In this document: in pieces, positions 1 to 15,400 of the stretch | Layout of the letters: each line of letters starts with the position of its first letter | Numbering within the stretch: position 1 is the stretch's first letter | DNA from: Scolanthus callimorphus | Lineage: Eukaryota; Cnidaria; Anthozoa; Actiniaria; Edwardsiidae | Length of the DNA stretch: 64,000 nucleotides | Direction of reading: 5' to 3' | Assembly (NCBI GenBank): GCA_033964015.1 | Contig: CM066915.1 | Coordinates: 3,435,942 to 3,499,941 of the forward strand | The notes under the pieces: model-generated | The model's database searches: none | What the model saw: the letters and a program-made list of their open reading frames with translations, nothing else | Told to the model about the DNA's origin: nothing | Program-made: the position numbers and the translations under genes

Positions 1-26
1 GTGCAAACAAGAAAGACTACTGTATT

Positions 27-177
27 GTCAATAGCGCTGTTCACGCTGACGTCATCCATTGTTATCAATGTGCCAACCAAAATTTTGATTGGTTCACAGA
101 ACAAAGGTCGTTATTCAATCTACGGTTGACATATTATTAGAATGGCAAAGTGACAAACAGTGAATAGCGCTATACTG
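27..177. repeat. Imperfect inverted repeat with TAGCGCT ends
   Basis: CAATAGCGCTGTTCAC near 30-46 is matched in reverse by GTGAATAGCGCTATA near 160-175. A probable small MITE within an RRBP1-like intron. Confidence 0.45.
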
Positions 178-438
178 CAGTGCAGCAATACGCGAAATTT
201 AATGCAAAGTGTTAGCAAGTGCTTGTAGATGTTATACTGTTGTAGTAGTAAAGGTATACCATTAAAAGTGTGCAATGATGAAAATCTAACATAAAGAAGT
301 GATACCAGCCTAGTTCAGGTTGATGTTTGGTGCACCTACAAAGTACAGTCCCCCTGGAACTTGCATATATCATATAGTTAGATTTTAAGTACGTTTCTTA
401 TGTCAAATTACTGTTGTAACCTTGTGAGAGTTTAGTAC

Positions 439-3400
439 CTTGGCTGCCTGGACAGCTTTGGTAATTTGTGATTGAATGTTTTGTTCTACGGCAGAGAGAG
501 CCTCCATTGCCTTCCAGTTCCTCATACGAAGATCCTGAGTTGGAAATTAGAAGAACACTCTGAGTGAATTCTGGTTACTATGGTTACTTGCCATTCAGTG
601 GTTAACTGCTGTACGAATATGGACAATTAATAGCTGTTGTTACAAATTCTTTAGCGTGTTTTGAATTGAACTCTTCATTATAATTCAAACAACTTTGATT
701 ACATACTTTACTTTTAAAAGAGCATTAGTGATGTTTGTTACAAAGTTTCTCAGACGTTTTCAAAGTAAACTACTTTTAACGTTAATTGAATGACATCTTT
801 CTAAACTACCACTTTGGTTAAGTTTACAGACAGAAACATTATGTAGGGAAAAGCTCTAGGATTGGTGACAAACGTTTGTGCAGCGTTTAACAAAGTTGAA
901 CTCACGTTATTCTTTTTCTTCTCCTGGTCAACCAGATTTTTTGCATTTACAATTTCTTCATCTTTCTTGGTGATATCTTCAATGAGCTTGGCAATAGCGT
1001 TGTCCTTCTCTTGCAGTAAGTCAGTATGTGTTTCTAGCAAGATTGTAGCTGTTTTTTCCTCCTGAATATCAACACAGTCAATACATGACCCTTCTTTATA
1101 TATACTACCTAGCAACAATTACAATTTTCATGCACATTATGGCTAGTCTAAAAGCTATACAAAGGGTACTGCCTTTTAGTCGTGTACATACAATACAAAA
1201 CAGTCTGAATAGAGAACACACTCGTGAGTATTATAAAGTAAGAGGTTAATGTGAGATTATGACTGGATCAAATGGATGAAGATGCAAGAACAACACAGTA
1301 AATAGCACCTCAGAAGAAGAAAGACGACCAAGGAATGCAGCAGGACCATCTACAGTGTACCCTGCTGTCGATACTGCCAATGTATGTCATCAATTGTTCT
1401 GACATCTGAACATGTCAGTGATACAATCAAAGCAAATATTGTCTGTAGCCAACCCCATTACTTGACTACTTTAGCCGGACAAAACTTTAAAATACCATAG
1501 GCATGTGTTTATTTGAGATGAAAAATGAACTTGAACTTGAAAAACGGAGAAAATACTATAAATATGAATCAAATGTGTTACGTGACAAATACGCCTTTCA
1601 ATAATAACCACCCACTTCTGACACCATTATGTTCGTGATCTTAAAAAAATCATGAATAATAATAAGAACAACACAATAGAAACACAATAAGATTCACGGG
1701 ACCGTAGCGTGTTGTAATTCTGATACAACCACTAGTGGTTGTAACTAATTTGCATAGCAACTTTCATGAAACATATCTTGAAGTTTCTCTGCCAAATTTA
1801 CAAGATTTTTAAAACAGCGGACACTAGAAGCAATGAATTTTTTAAGTAGTTTACAACATTCACATCCGTGTTGTATCAGATCTACATCACTCGCGCTACG
1901 CGCTCGTGTTGTAAATCTGATACAACACGGCTGCTCATGTTGTAAACATTACATACAAGATGGCCGCCATGCTGGAAGACACCCTTTATTAGCATAAATT
2001 ATCCCAGTTCTAAGTGGCTAATATAAAGATGAGGCAATACAACACGCGTGACAGCACTAGTCATATTCTTCTCGACTTACCTCTACGTGATTAGCAAGTG
2101 CGTCATGATTTTGGACAGGTGTCTCGCGAGCAAGCTGGAGTTCTCCTTCTAGTTCCTGCGATCAATTGGCAACATCAAAGTCAATATTCAGCATACAAAG
2201 GTTTTCATTAGTGAAGTGGAGAATGCAGATGTAGTCACGTTCGTGCGAAAATTGGGACTTCAAGATGCGACAACGGCAACGAGAACGACAACGAAGAACA
2301 ATACAGTTGATTACAGAACACAATGCGCGCACGTGCAAATCCATAAAGTCAAATACATTACAACTGTTTTCTTCTGAACTGCGACGTGAAACTGCCACGT
2401 TTTACGCTTTGGCGAGAACGGGAGCGTGGATGACGCTTTTGCTGTATTTGAAGGTTAAAGGGCAAAAGGAAATTGGAAATGATTGATGAATATAGAGAAA
2501 TGTGAGGCAACAAAAAGTAGACGAAGTTGAATGAAGATGGTAGTGGAGACGCAAGCATGACGGAAGCAGAATAGATAGTTTGCTTCTTCTTACATCTCCG
2601 TTGTAGCAAAAGCCAATTGAACAGAAGAGACGGAATATACCAATCAGCATCTCACTTTTTTTCAATCATTTTTTTTTTTTACCGTGGTGTATGATAGGAG
2701 GTGTATGATTTTATCTCCATTTTTGCATTTTCACACGAACGTGAAAACCAAGGTTTAAGTTTGTTAAATAGCCCTTTAACTACAAAGCTATCATGATTGT
2801 AGGCTGCATGTACCTATTACACAGCGGATGGAAACGGATTGTAACAATGACTTTTTGAAAGTTTCAAAGTTGAATTTACATCTAAATGTGTATGAAAATC
2901 GGCTGCATTGCTGATAAAACCTACAATCCTACGTTGCTTTTTGGGCTAATATCAGGCGGTATAATTGACTTTGGGAATGATATACAAATTTAGAGCTGAC
3001 AAACTGTGGGGATGGGGGATATTCTCGTACCCAGAGCTCCCCAGCTCGTTTGCTTGCAGGGGAGGCTCTGGGACATTCATTTGAGGGCCGTCGCTGATTG
3101 GCTGGTTTTGAAAGTTGCAGCATGCGCTGAAATGTCTTTCTCTAAGCTGCTCTGTATTAAATCTCGTGAATGCGGCAGTGGCTGTCACCAGAACCGGGAG
3201 CCAGGGAGCTCTGGCATCGGGTTCTCGCCGTAAAACGACCTATAAACAGGAAACTACATAGGCCTGCTAGCAGTCTGATGCGATGATGGTGTAACGCACT
3301 GGGATTCAGGTAAACTCTGCTAAGAATCGGGCAACAGCAAAGATATCGATCACCCACCTTGATGTGTATGTCTTTCACAGCAATACTCTCTTGTGATTTT

Positions 3401-6400
3401 TGAAGCTGATCCTCAACCGACGTGAACATCTTCTGTAGCTCCGTTACTCTGTCAGTAGCTTCAGTCAGTTTAGATGTCAAAGCATTCATAGACTCGGGGC
3501 TAACACTTTTGTTCTGGACTTCAGCGAGCTGTTCTGCTAGTTTCATTTGACTGGATTCCTTTTCTCCGAGAGCTTCCTTGGCCGAGGTCAGTTCCTCCGT
3601 GAGTGAAACATTCTTTGCTTCTGCTTTCTTGAGCTCTTCATTCACATCAGAAAGCCTCTTTGTGAGTGCTATTTCTGCCTCCTGGAAATATGTAAAAACT
3701 CTTGTTAAACAAAATCAAATTGACTGTCTGATAAAATATTACATTTGGAACACGTACATCCTTGCCGTCAAAATGAGGGCTGCATAGATACATTCCTTTA
3801 CAGGTACTAACTTTCCGGAAAAAGAAAAATAAGCTTTTTTGAAATGTTGGGTAGTTCAACTTTCCCAGCAGATGAGAAAAGCTTAGAAATAAGACCCATT
3901 ATTGTTGTCTTTTCTTACCTTGTTGGCCTGTGATCCACCACTTATGTCACTCAGTTGTTTCTCAAGCATCTGTCTATGTCCGTCCACTTGTTTCAGTTGG
4001 TCCACCCGAGCTGTAAGGTCAGCTTTTAGTTGACGATGACTCTGCTGCAGCTTATTGAGTTCAACTGTCAGCGATTCTTTGTCTGCAGTTCTTTAAAATT
4101 TAGACAGAAACACAATTTAGTAATGATCGCTTCGGATGAATTTATTGCATGTCTTCTCCTGCTTTGTCTATGTGCTTCTTCAGAAACAATTACGCATTAT
4201 TCTCTCATGTAGGTCCCATGTTCGCTGACCAAAGAATTACGTTGCCCCAGGTGTCACAAATGTCCGATGCTCAGAAAGTATCAGTTTTTTTAGCCTGAAT
4301 TTCAGCCCTTTGTTTTTAGCCCTTCATTCTCCATTGTACCCGGCCACTATGCGAGAGGAGACGTCGAAAATCACCTCAAGATTTTCTCATCCATTAAGAA
4401 ATTACGGACCCCAAATCGGTCTTCAGTAGAATTTAATGGGCAATTCCAGAAAATAAAGGTACCCCCCCTACGGGCGGCATTTGGAAATTCCGATGGGATG
4501 GGGGGTTTAAGAGCTCGGAATTCTGATTGCAAGGGGGGGTGTTCGAAGCTGGATTTCTTTAACTTGCCCGGAATTCTATATGCATGGGGGGGTAAACCAT
4601 TTTGGAAATTCTGGATGCATGGGGGGGTCAAAAACTAGTGCCGCCCGTGGGGAGGGTACCTTTATTTTCTGGAATTGCCCAATAGACCAAATCGGCTAAT
4701 GGTGTTACCTCTTGTTGCCACCCAATTCATACCATGTGATTATTCCTTTGGGTGGATACACTCATCTTCAACATACTAAAATGCGCTCGGTCGTGTGAAA
4801 GAAATTGCACAATTGTAACCACCCAAGGGAATAATCACATCATCTGAATTGAGCGGCAACTTAAGATGTAAACACTGTTAGCCGATTTGGTCTATTGCTT
4901 GCGTTTCTCAACGTGCAGGTGAGTGATTCCATGAGAACGCACGCTCTCCCAAGCAAACAAGCATACGAAAACTCTCAAGCCAGACAACTAGGCACCACAA
5001 CTGTTAAAACAGTCGTACGTTGTCTTGTGATTACTGATACATAATTGATCAGAAAATCAAGAAAATCCCGTGTTGAATTCAGACGTCTCTTCTCACAAAG
5101 TGTACAATCAAGGGACGGCTGGAATTCAGGCTACAGATTTTTGTTTGGTTCGCATTACTTTCTAAACGCTTCAGATAAATTACATACTCCCCACATGATG
5201 GCATGCCCCCTTGTTTTGTCTCGTCCATGATTACAATTTTTTATGTTGTCTACGTCCCCTTTGATAAGCCCTGGAGCTCTTATAAAATCAAGATAAATAT
5301 GTTAAAATAAAAAATAAGAATTACTTATTATAGCAAATATTGAAAGAAAACAAGACAGAAAGAGAAAGACCAAATAATACTCACAGCTGAGAGGCTCTCA
5401 TTGACGCATTCTTGAGCTGAGCATTTTCCTGGGGTTGATGAAACAAAATAAAAATGATATACTATACTTTTCATAGACAAGAGCATCGTCAATCTTAAAT
5501 AATCTCAAAAATTGCTTAAACATCCAGTGCATCCATAGGCACGAAGGGTAGACTTAAAGGGAGAGAGTCAAGATACGCGCATGCTCCAGGAGCGTTAACT
5601 GAATTATCAGCAAAACTAATCAGACCACCCTATCAGATAACTGTTTAAGAAACGTAAAGCTAAAAAAACATGGTCGGATGGATCGAGAAATAGCGAGATT
5701 ATATACGATTTGTTTTCGCTGTTTTTAGCTTTCGCTGACCATCGTATGGGGCGATACTTCTTTGATTTGAAGGATGCGCAGAACAGCTGCGCAGTTGCGT
5801 GACATGCTCCCATTAATAACTAAGCAAATGGCAATGCAGAAGTCAGTTTTGGCATGTCAACAATTAGCACAATCAGGCGCGTAGCCAGACATTTTTACAA
5901 GGTACGCCACTGCATTGCTCAACTCCCATTTGTGACGAATATTTATTGTATTGTTTGAGGTATTTTTGGGGGCTTCGCGAGGTATGCAAAGGTACATTGT
6001 TCAAGGTGGACGCTAAAGATCCCATTGCACTCTTCGTAGGAGTAGGGGATCGTCTCCCTCGGAGGCATATATACTGTTCAACAGTCCTCATGATTGTAAG
6101 CTGTGCGGCTGCAATTTGCGCCATCTAATGCAGCCCGTTAAGTCCTCCAACTTCTCCTTGTCTAGCGGTCGTATACTTTTGACCGCTTTGAGTTCCCTCA
6201 TAATGAGGAGAAGACCCTTTCTATTTCTTTCTATGTTTTCCATTGCCGTACAGGTGTCTACGCGCACCTGATAACAGGACTACAAGTAGGTACCGTAGCA
6301 TCAAAAAAAAGGATGACTTATTCTATTATTTATTTTTTACTTCTCTTTGTAAGGCTTGAAATTCAATGCAACCATCGTCATAATCAATGTTAACCACTTG

Positions 6401-9400
6401 GCATGTGAGTGGGCTTGGGTTTCAACTGCTGTTGGAGCAATTGAATGTTTGCTCCAACAGTTGAGTGAAAACCCTTCTAATTAAACATGGTTCTTAGGGT
6501 CGGTTGCTTATCCATTTTCTAAAAGCGTGTTGCTTTTATTCATTTTTAAAATTCCCTCCAGTTTCTCTTCCTATTGTGTGTCCTTGTGTGCCTTACAGCC
6601 AAGCCTACTGCAGTGGCAGATCCAGGATTTCAAGGGGGGTTCCGTTTCTTCTACACTCCATCGAAGACTGATACGGGCAATGTATTAAGGAGAGCTCGTC
6701 CGCGAGCAGTCTGAGTGTCACAATAATAATCCTTACTATTCTAATGCTCAAGGGGGGTTCCGTGGAACAATTGGAACCCCTCTGGATCCCCCACTGTACT
6801 GCTAGGTCTATTTGTATGGTTACATTAATTATACATGTAGTTGAGTAAAGGCCCCAAATGGTCTGAAAACCAAAAGGCAGCAATCTCATCCTTTCACATA
6901 CTATCTCTTTCCCAGTAGACCGTTGCACCTCTCGGTTTTTCAGCCCGCCGGCGGCAGTCTAAAATTGATCGCGTGATCACTTTTTCTGTACCACGTGATG
7001 AGTTGCTTATGTACCACGTGATCAATGTTTGTGGGCGTAAACTTTGAGAGTTCATTGTTTTTCTGCATTCCAACGAAGTCTACGCCCAAAACGGTTGATC
7101 ACGTGGTACACAAGCAACCCATCACGTGGTACAAAAAAGTTCGACAGAAAAATCAACAGGTGTAACAGTCTACTGGGAAGAGTAGTACATGGTACCTATT
7201 ATCAAACCAGCAAAATGTATCAGAACCTTTCAGGTTTTCTGATGTTGAAAAAATTAATATATGCATCAAACTTAAACCAGAAATCACCCCATACCATAGT
7301 GATGGTATTAACTGCATCTTGGAAATGTCGTAGCTGGTTCTGCAGTGTCTGGACTTCAGCTGTATGACCATCATGTGTTGCCTTCATTCTTGCTTGCATG
7401 GCCTGAAGTTCTTTGCTCTAAAACAACAAATATATTGTAATAGTTAGCCCTCTCTGGATGAATTTATCTACAAGTTTTATTTCAAGGAATGACCTTGGGG
7501 CAACTTCTTCACAAAATCCCTACACAGTTTACCTGAGCATTCATCTTATTTGTTGCAGCCGTTATTTGGTTCTTTTGCTTCAGCTTTTCTTGCTGTACCT
7601 CTTCCCTGCAAGAACAAGCAGTATGAACAAAATATTCATCAAGTTTTACCTCTTTGGAAAAATGTTTGGGCAGTGAATGTAGTTCATTATCAAGGTGGTG
7701 CAAGCTCACTGTAACAGTACTAGTCATCATACCACACTTAGTATTTCTAATGTGCTGACAAAACAAGTAATGAAGGGCCAATTGCAAATGTCTATAGGTG
7801 CATGCACGCATGTGCCAAACATGAGAAGTTTCAAGGCAGAGATTGTCTTGGGCAGAGCAGAGCCGTCACAATGTTTTGAAGTAGGTGGCTGCTCACAAGT
7901 ATCCAGCTGCAAAAGAAAAACTGACGGCCGACACGCAATTTCGTAGCTTCAAAGTAACAAAGTTAGTTTCCTCACGAAGCCAATTCTGACACAGGCATGG
8001 AGCTGGGAGATTTTTAAGATGAACTGCAATTTAAGGATTCCTGCTTTTATTTTTTTCGCAACCAATGAGGAGAGCTTCAGGGTGCATTTAACAAAGTTCT
8101 GTAGCTGGCAATAAAATGCCAAGTAGCCACCGGAGCTCCACTGGAGCTCCAGCAGAGTGTTGGCTTGTTCTGGCAGCTCTGGCAGAGCCAGTGAGTTTGT
8201 CATCATACACAACTGTTTCCACCAATTCCAAAGCATGTACATGTATGGTGAGTGTTCAGGCTACATGACTCTAGGAAGGTTGCCAAGCAGCCATTTTTAA
8301 GTAAGCCCATCCCCACTCCAACCCCATAACATGCAGGTGACTAATTAATGTTAGATCATGCATGTCTGAAAAACCCCTGTTTGTAGCCTAAAATGTGGGG
8401 AATGGACCACAGATTTAGGGGGGGGACTCCCCATAAACATAGACAGGGGTGCTCGTCCTATCCCTTTGGGTGATATATAGATTTAGCCACTGGCTAAAAG
8501 CGGAGCTCCTGGTTATAAAATTTTCTGTGTGAATGAAAGGGATTCCCATGTGTACATGGTTTACATGGTTGCTTCAGAGTCATTCAAAAATCAACTCGAT
8601 AGTATACTATGCTCCGCTTGCGATCTCTTAGGGGTGTCCAAAGAATCTGCTATCCCTTATGGGGTCTCACGCCAAAGTAGACCGAGAAATTCAGCAACAA
8701 CACTGAATGAATTGTTTCAACTTGGTTATGGTAATTTCAAGGATCGCAATAACATAAGGATTTTCCGCATCCAATTTGCTATCTCTTAGGGATAAAAATT
8801 CACTGTTGACCACACCCATTTTGCTATCCCTTAGGGTTAACTAATTGCAGTAATATTCATACAAGCCCTGCTACTGTACCTTAATTCCTTCAGCTTGTTG
8901 GTGGTACTGAGAGCTTGCTTTTTCTCTGCAGAGCAATATTACATGGAAAAATGAATGATACAGTAAGATGCTAAAATTACATGTACATGAGTATCATCAG
9001 GGTATACATATATTGTATGGATAGATAAGTATGTAACAGGGGTGGATCCAGGATAGCCAGAAAGGGGGGCCCAAAGTGAAAATCATGGAGGCCAAACTTT
9101 GAAACTTGCTCCAGCAAAAATGTATGAGAAAATCTATCGAAAAGGGGGGACCGGCTCCCTTGTCCCCCCCCCCCCCCCCCCTAGATCCGCCCACTGTATA
9201 ATAATATTCCCCCCCCCTCTAGATCCGCTCCTGTATAATAATATTCTGAAAATGCTTGCCTATGGATTTTGTATAGCTAGGGATGTCAACCCCAGGATTT
9301 CAAAAAACTGGAAACTGCCTTGAAATGGTGACATTTTCTTATATTCTCATGGGAGAAACACAAATGTACCGGTATGCGAGATAGAGAGAAAATCTGGAGG

Positions 9401-12400
9401 CTCCCGGCAACACTGGGAGAGATGGCGTGCCTGCATACCTTCCATGATCTGCATGTCTTTCTCTTGTAACTGCTTTTTCAGTAGTTCTGTCATATCACTC
9501 TTGTTTGCAGACTAGACAAGTAGGAAGTGAGAATTGTTTGAGTATGTACCAGAAACAATTCACTAAACAGTATTCTACATCATTGCATCTCAACTTCTAC
9601 CTCCAAACACTGCAACAGTAAGTTCATACCGTCGGCTGATCTACCCATCTACACACTTGACAGAAACATGTGCTGCCTCCATGTGAAACTTGAAACAGGG
9701 CTTCTGGTATTTCGCGCAGTCGCTGGCCCACAAAATTTGGGTAAATCCACGAAATCCCGCGAAATACACCAAAGCATGCGAAATCGTAAGAATTTGGTAA
9801 ACCTGCAAGTTTTGCTCACATCTTTCGCCACTAACACGAGTATACAACAACATTCAAAGCAAGCAGGTGCTCTCAATTCCGCGAAAACTGGACACTAGCC
9901 AACATGAAAAGAATGGTTTGCTATTGGCGCATTGTTGTTAGAATAGCAAATGATGACCTTTGTTATATAAAATCATTCCTAAGTAATTGTCTCGACCCAT
10001 GATCACAGTATTTCACGAGAAAGTGACAGTTGTTTTTTCATTACAACGTTAATTAATTAATTTAAAATCTATCACGCGAACATTTTCTCCAAATTCCCAC
10101 ATGATCACCATTTTTTTCATGCGAATTTGACCAGCGGAAGTCTGCATTTTTCTCTCTCACGAATTTGAATTTAAAAAATCCTGCAAAATCGGTGTTTTTC
10201 CTGCGAAATCGACCATTTTCCGCAAATATTTCTGCGAAAATTGGCTATTTTTGTCTAGAATTTGAACCTAAAAATCCCACGAAACTTGTCTTCTTTTTCT
10301 GCAAGAAGCCCTGTTGAAAGTTTTGACAGTTGAACTTCAAAGTTTGCCGCCCATCACCAAGGCTTAAGCACAAGCCAAGTTGGCCTGCTGGGTCCCAGAT
10401 TTCTTTCTCTTTGTGAAATGTTGACATAAAAAAAAACAATAAAATGGTGCTAGTTCCCAGGCCTTTGTGGTATTACTGGAATGCCTAGTTCTTTCTATTC
10501 ACCAATCTGCAAGCAACATCCTTGATACAAACACCTTAAAATGGAGTGAAAACTAGTATTTAACATCAGTAAAATGTACCGTTTTGTTACAGAATTTTGT
10601 GGATTTTATAAAATGTTGTGGGAAGTTGTGGGTTTTGGCCAAGTTGCTGGATGCGTCAAAGGTGCGGATCTGAAAGAGCTCACTTTAACAGAGGCTCTGT
10701 TAAGAAGTGGATCTCTTTAGCAAAGAGAACGATCTTACTACTAACTGTACCTTCCACTGATCAGCACTGCCTTTCTCTGTCAGAAGCATATCTATCAAGT
10801 CTTGTTGTTCAGAGGCACTTAGATTGGCAGACTTGATGGTTTCCAAGAGACGCTGGATACTCAAATCACCTGAAATAGCAAAGGAGAAGTCATGAACAAT
10901 TACTCTCAACAAGACAAGACAAGGGGTAAGTTTTATACTCATGCTAGCATACTGTATAGAGACAAAGTCAAAACAAGGGTTTCATAGGGACTTAACCCCA
11001 TGACTTCAAAAATCTGAAGACCACCTTGAAATGGCAAAATATCCTGCAATTCTCCAGGGAGAAATACAGTAAATTTATGGCAGGCATCAACTTAAATAAA
11101 TTTATCCCGGGAGAAATACAGTAAATGTATGCCAGTCATCTTAAATTTTTCCGAGGAAATGATGCCAAAAATCTTCAGACTCCCAGGGCATCTCTGGTTT
11201 CATTTTGATTTAGACAAAATATTATCACCTCTTACTTTTGAGTCAGGAAGCCAAACAGGAGGAATATTCAAATATGGCTGAAATGACATCACCCGCCAAT
11301 CTGAGGTCGCAGGTTAACGAAACAAACTATTTTCCTTGGTCCCAGTCAATAAGTGTGAATTTTTAAGTGTTCAATCATGAGTGAGTTTATATATCGTTGT
11401 GTAGTAAGTTGTGTCCCTGGAGACAGCCTTCAACCAGCCCAGAAATTCATAAACACCCCTTATACTATGCAGGTTAGGTGTAGTTGAATGAGAGATGGGA
11501 CCTCTGTTTACTGTGTCATCCAAAAGGTGTGAAATACAGGACAAATGACATACTAATTCACCTATTGATTTCGATGTGATGCAAATGTTACACTCACAAA
11601 ATGTTTGGATACTGTGAGAGGATTGTCACACAAATACACACAAACTTTTGAGTGCTTATCAAGTGTCTCCTTTTAATTGACAAACGTTATTGTCCAAAAA
11701 GCTGTTTGAATGTAGCTTGAAGCTGCATTAACAAGCAAAGAAGAGATAGAAAACATGAGTAAACAAAGAAACACTGAGATGAAAACAGTGGAAAACTTGT
11801 AAATTTGTTTTGTACAAGTTTTGTTGCCACTTTCTGGACATTTTGGTGTGATCATAGCTTGACAAAAAAGGTGAATTCAACATCCATGTGAACTGATACA
11901 CAACTTAAGTAGATGAAAAAATCCCTAATGCCCAAGCAAGGCCTCAAATCTGGGAGACAGCAGTGAGAGACAAGCACCATATTGCTATACCACCCATGTT
12001 CTCCTAAGACAATGCATTGCAACATGGTCACTCAATTTTGCCACCATGAAGTAACCCCAGGGAAGGCTGTACTAGAAGTATGAAGCATGCCCAGATGACC
12101 TTGCATTTTGTTTCTTGAATTTCCAAAAAGAAAAATGTAGTGTTTGTAGGAGAAATGGGATCCTAAACCCCTAAAAAATAGGTAAATTGACCCCTCTCCT
12201 AAACAGAACTCCCAGTTTTCTTCATATTGAAGGATTTTTGTTTTTGGTAATTACACATAACTTTTCTCTTCCACAAAGCTTAAGAAATTTAATCATGACA
12301 AATTTAAAATTATCAAATTATTACAAAATTACACTGAATACAAAGGCATTTTTTGACATGTTTTGCTTTCTTGGGTAAAAAAATTGTGGGTGCTGTCAGC

Positions 12401-15400
12401 TCCAGGAGATAATAGGCAATTAGAGGCCAATTATGAGTAACTTAACACTAGATATAAAATAATGTTAATTATGATGTGAAAAGTAAATTAATTCACTTAT
12501 CAACTTTTTTTTGGCCGCTAATTCAGTTGAAGATTTTGGCATACTTGCAAGCAAACTTGTACAACAGGCCATGTGCACGATGTTGGTACCCAATTGCGTT
12601 ACACCCGAAAATGAGACGCGACCGTTGCGTTTTTCCGTTGCGTTTGGACCGTTGCAATTTAGCGTTGCTTTTTGGCGTTAACTTTTAGCGTTGCAATCTA
12701 AGCTTACATTTTAGCGTTGCATTTTAGCGTTGCATTTTAGCGTTACATTTAGCGTTGCATTTTAGCGTTGCATTTTAGTGCTGCATTTTAGCGTTGCATT
12801 TTAGCATTGCATTTTAGTGTTGCATTTTAGCGTTGTATTTTAGTGTTGCATTTTAGCGTTGCATTTATATTAGCGTTGCCTTTTGCCGTTGCATTCGAAT
12901 TAAGCGTTGTATATTTGAATGAGCGTTATCTTGTGTTTTTGTTGCATTTTATCGTTGTTGTTGCTTGCATAGCGCGTAGGCGACTTCTTTTTTCAACTGC
13001 TTTGATTGACTATAAGCTTGCTTATCATGTTATCAGATTGTGGTGAATTCGAAGAATAGAGATCAGTGTCAGAACTTTCGGATGACAGACTTGTATGTTT
13101 CGACGAGCTCAACTTTATTGAAAATACAATAAATTATTTGCAAGAAAGATTACACAGCCTCTTTCTTGGACCTGCCAAGAAAACGTGAACACGCAAGAAA
13201 TGTTCGTCGTACTTTCTTTTGTCAGATACATCATTTACGACATCAAAACAATACTGTACTCAGGTTAATGACAAATGATCAGAGCACTGTTATCTCAGAG
13301 TTAGAGGAAATAGATCGTCTTCAAAGGCTCGTGCATTGAGAGTACATTATCAAAAGTGAGGGTCTCATTCTGCTTCATACACAATATAATCCTTTTCTCT
13401 ATAAACACCATTGTTCAACAGTTATGTCTGCTGTTCTATTTTTTGAAACAGAAAATTCTGCTGAAGGGGTATGAAATGATATTTGTGAAAAAGCGTGTCT
13501 CATATTGTTTACATTGTTGTTCCCTTTTGGTTATAATTTTATGCGGGCCTGTTTATTGCCAATAATATTGGTTTAAAAAAGGTGAGACACGAAGCTCGGA
13601 TTTTTGCTTGCCAGAAAGAACCGGATGGTCGGATTTATCCATTATGTAACCTTGAATAAGCGAGATTTTCAGGAGGAATTTGCGGTCGGATTCGTATTAA
13701 TTTTTTTTATATTTGGAGCAGTTTCCATATAACGCAGTAATACCAGTCGTAAAGTAATAACTTCAATCCTGAGTAAAACGCGCGTCTCTACCAAATCGCA
13801 ACGCATCGCAATAAAGGCATCGCCCGCCGTTGCGTTTTAGAGGGCCAACAAAATCGTTGACGTTACCGCGTGCAATATATTTTCTGTCGGCAACACACGG
13901 AAAAACTCGGCCAGACTATACAGTGAAGAAAAAAGCCGATGGTACACCAATACACAACTATGAATTGTAGTAATAGCTGTTTCTCAAGGAGGTCGTTCCT
14001 ACTAGCGGCACCCTCCCCTCGGCGTTGCGTTTTATATAGCTTGAACGACCTCAGCTGTGCCGGTTTGCCGGTTTGCCGGTCTACTATACAGTCTACATAA
14101 ATAGAGACCTTACGCTGAGATAACGGCAACGAGCACGACAACGGCAGAGAACAATACACTTGATAACAGAGCACAAAGCGCGCATGTGCAAATGTAAGAA
14201 ATCAAATGCATTTCAACCGTTTTCTTCACTGGGACGTGAAACTGCTTTGTTTTACGTCCTGACTAGAACTCGAGTGTGGCTACCGATTTTGTCAAAATGA
14301 TTGCAGTTGGGTGTCAATTTGCTGCTATCAAAGTTAAAATGCAGTGGTGAATTCTTAACTGTTGCTGAATATTGAGGAATAATATTACAAACGAGTAGAC
14401 GAAGTTCAGTGAAACGTCCTCGTTCTCGTTGCCGTCGTCGGTGCGTAAGGTCTCTAATCAGGTGAGTTACTGCATTCAATCGCTTTATGCACTCCTACGC
14501 GTTTCTGCTCTCTGACAAGCTTACCTTTTTTCGATTATTTGTTGTTTTCCTTTTCATAATATTTCTTTGACCTGCTTTACTGTCCTACTTTTTTTCGATG
14601 CCTTCATTCAAGTAAGCATTCACAGCATTGTGCATTAGTCTTTTTCATTTTACAAAGGCAATCATAAAAATGCAACGCCCAAATCGATAAAACGACTAAA
14701 TGCAACGCCAAATAAAAAACACTCTAAGCAATCGTAACGCGAGAATGCAACGTTAAAATGCAACGCTGAAAACACAACGCTAAAACAATCGCAACGCGAG
14801 AATACAACGCTAAATGTAATGCTAAACGCAACGCCAAAACAAAAGCTTAAAACGCAACGCTGACATAAAACAATCACAATGCGATAATGCAACGCCAGAT
14901 TGCAACGCTACGGATACCATTCAAAAACTCAACGCCAAACTCAACGATAAAACGCAACGCAAAACACAATAAAACTTGAGGGTCAAATGGAAATCCGTTC
15001 TCACGCTAGTTTTGACATTTTTGTACAGAACTGAAACGTGATCCCAGGATAATATGTACAGAATTTGAAACAACAATTCATGTGCACCATATCACCATGT
15101 TTTTTTTTTCTTATCTACTTTGCTGAAAAAAATTCATAGCGGTATGAAATTTTGCGTACATCAACCGACAGTATAAAGCTGACATCGTTCTCACGCTACA
15201 TTTTCACTTTTTTTTACATATTAGTATCAAAGGTCCCATCAAACTAACCACTTTGTGTTAATCTATAGTTCATGTGCATCTCAGCGAGTGGTTCCATTTC
15301 TTCTAAACACGAAGCAGGCAGGAAATATTTAACTTTTTAGATTTTTTGTCTAGAAATTGTAACGCTGAAATTTTCATTTCTAGGACTAAAAACGCCTAAT

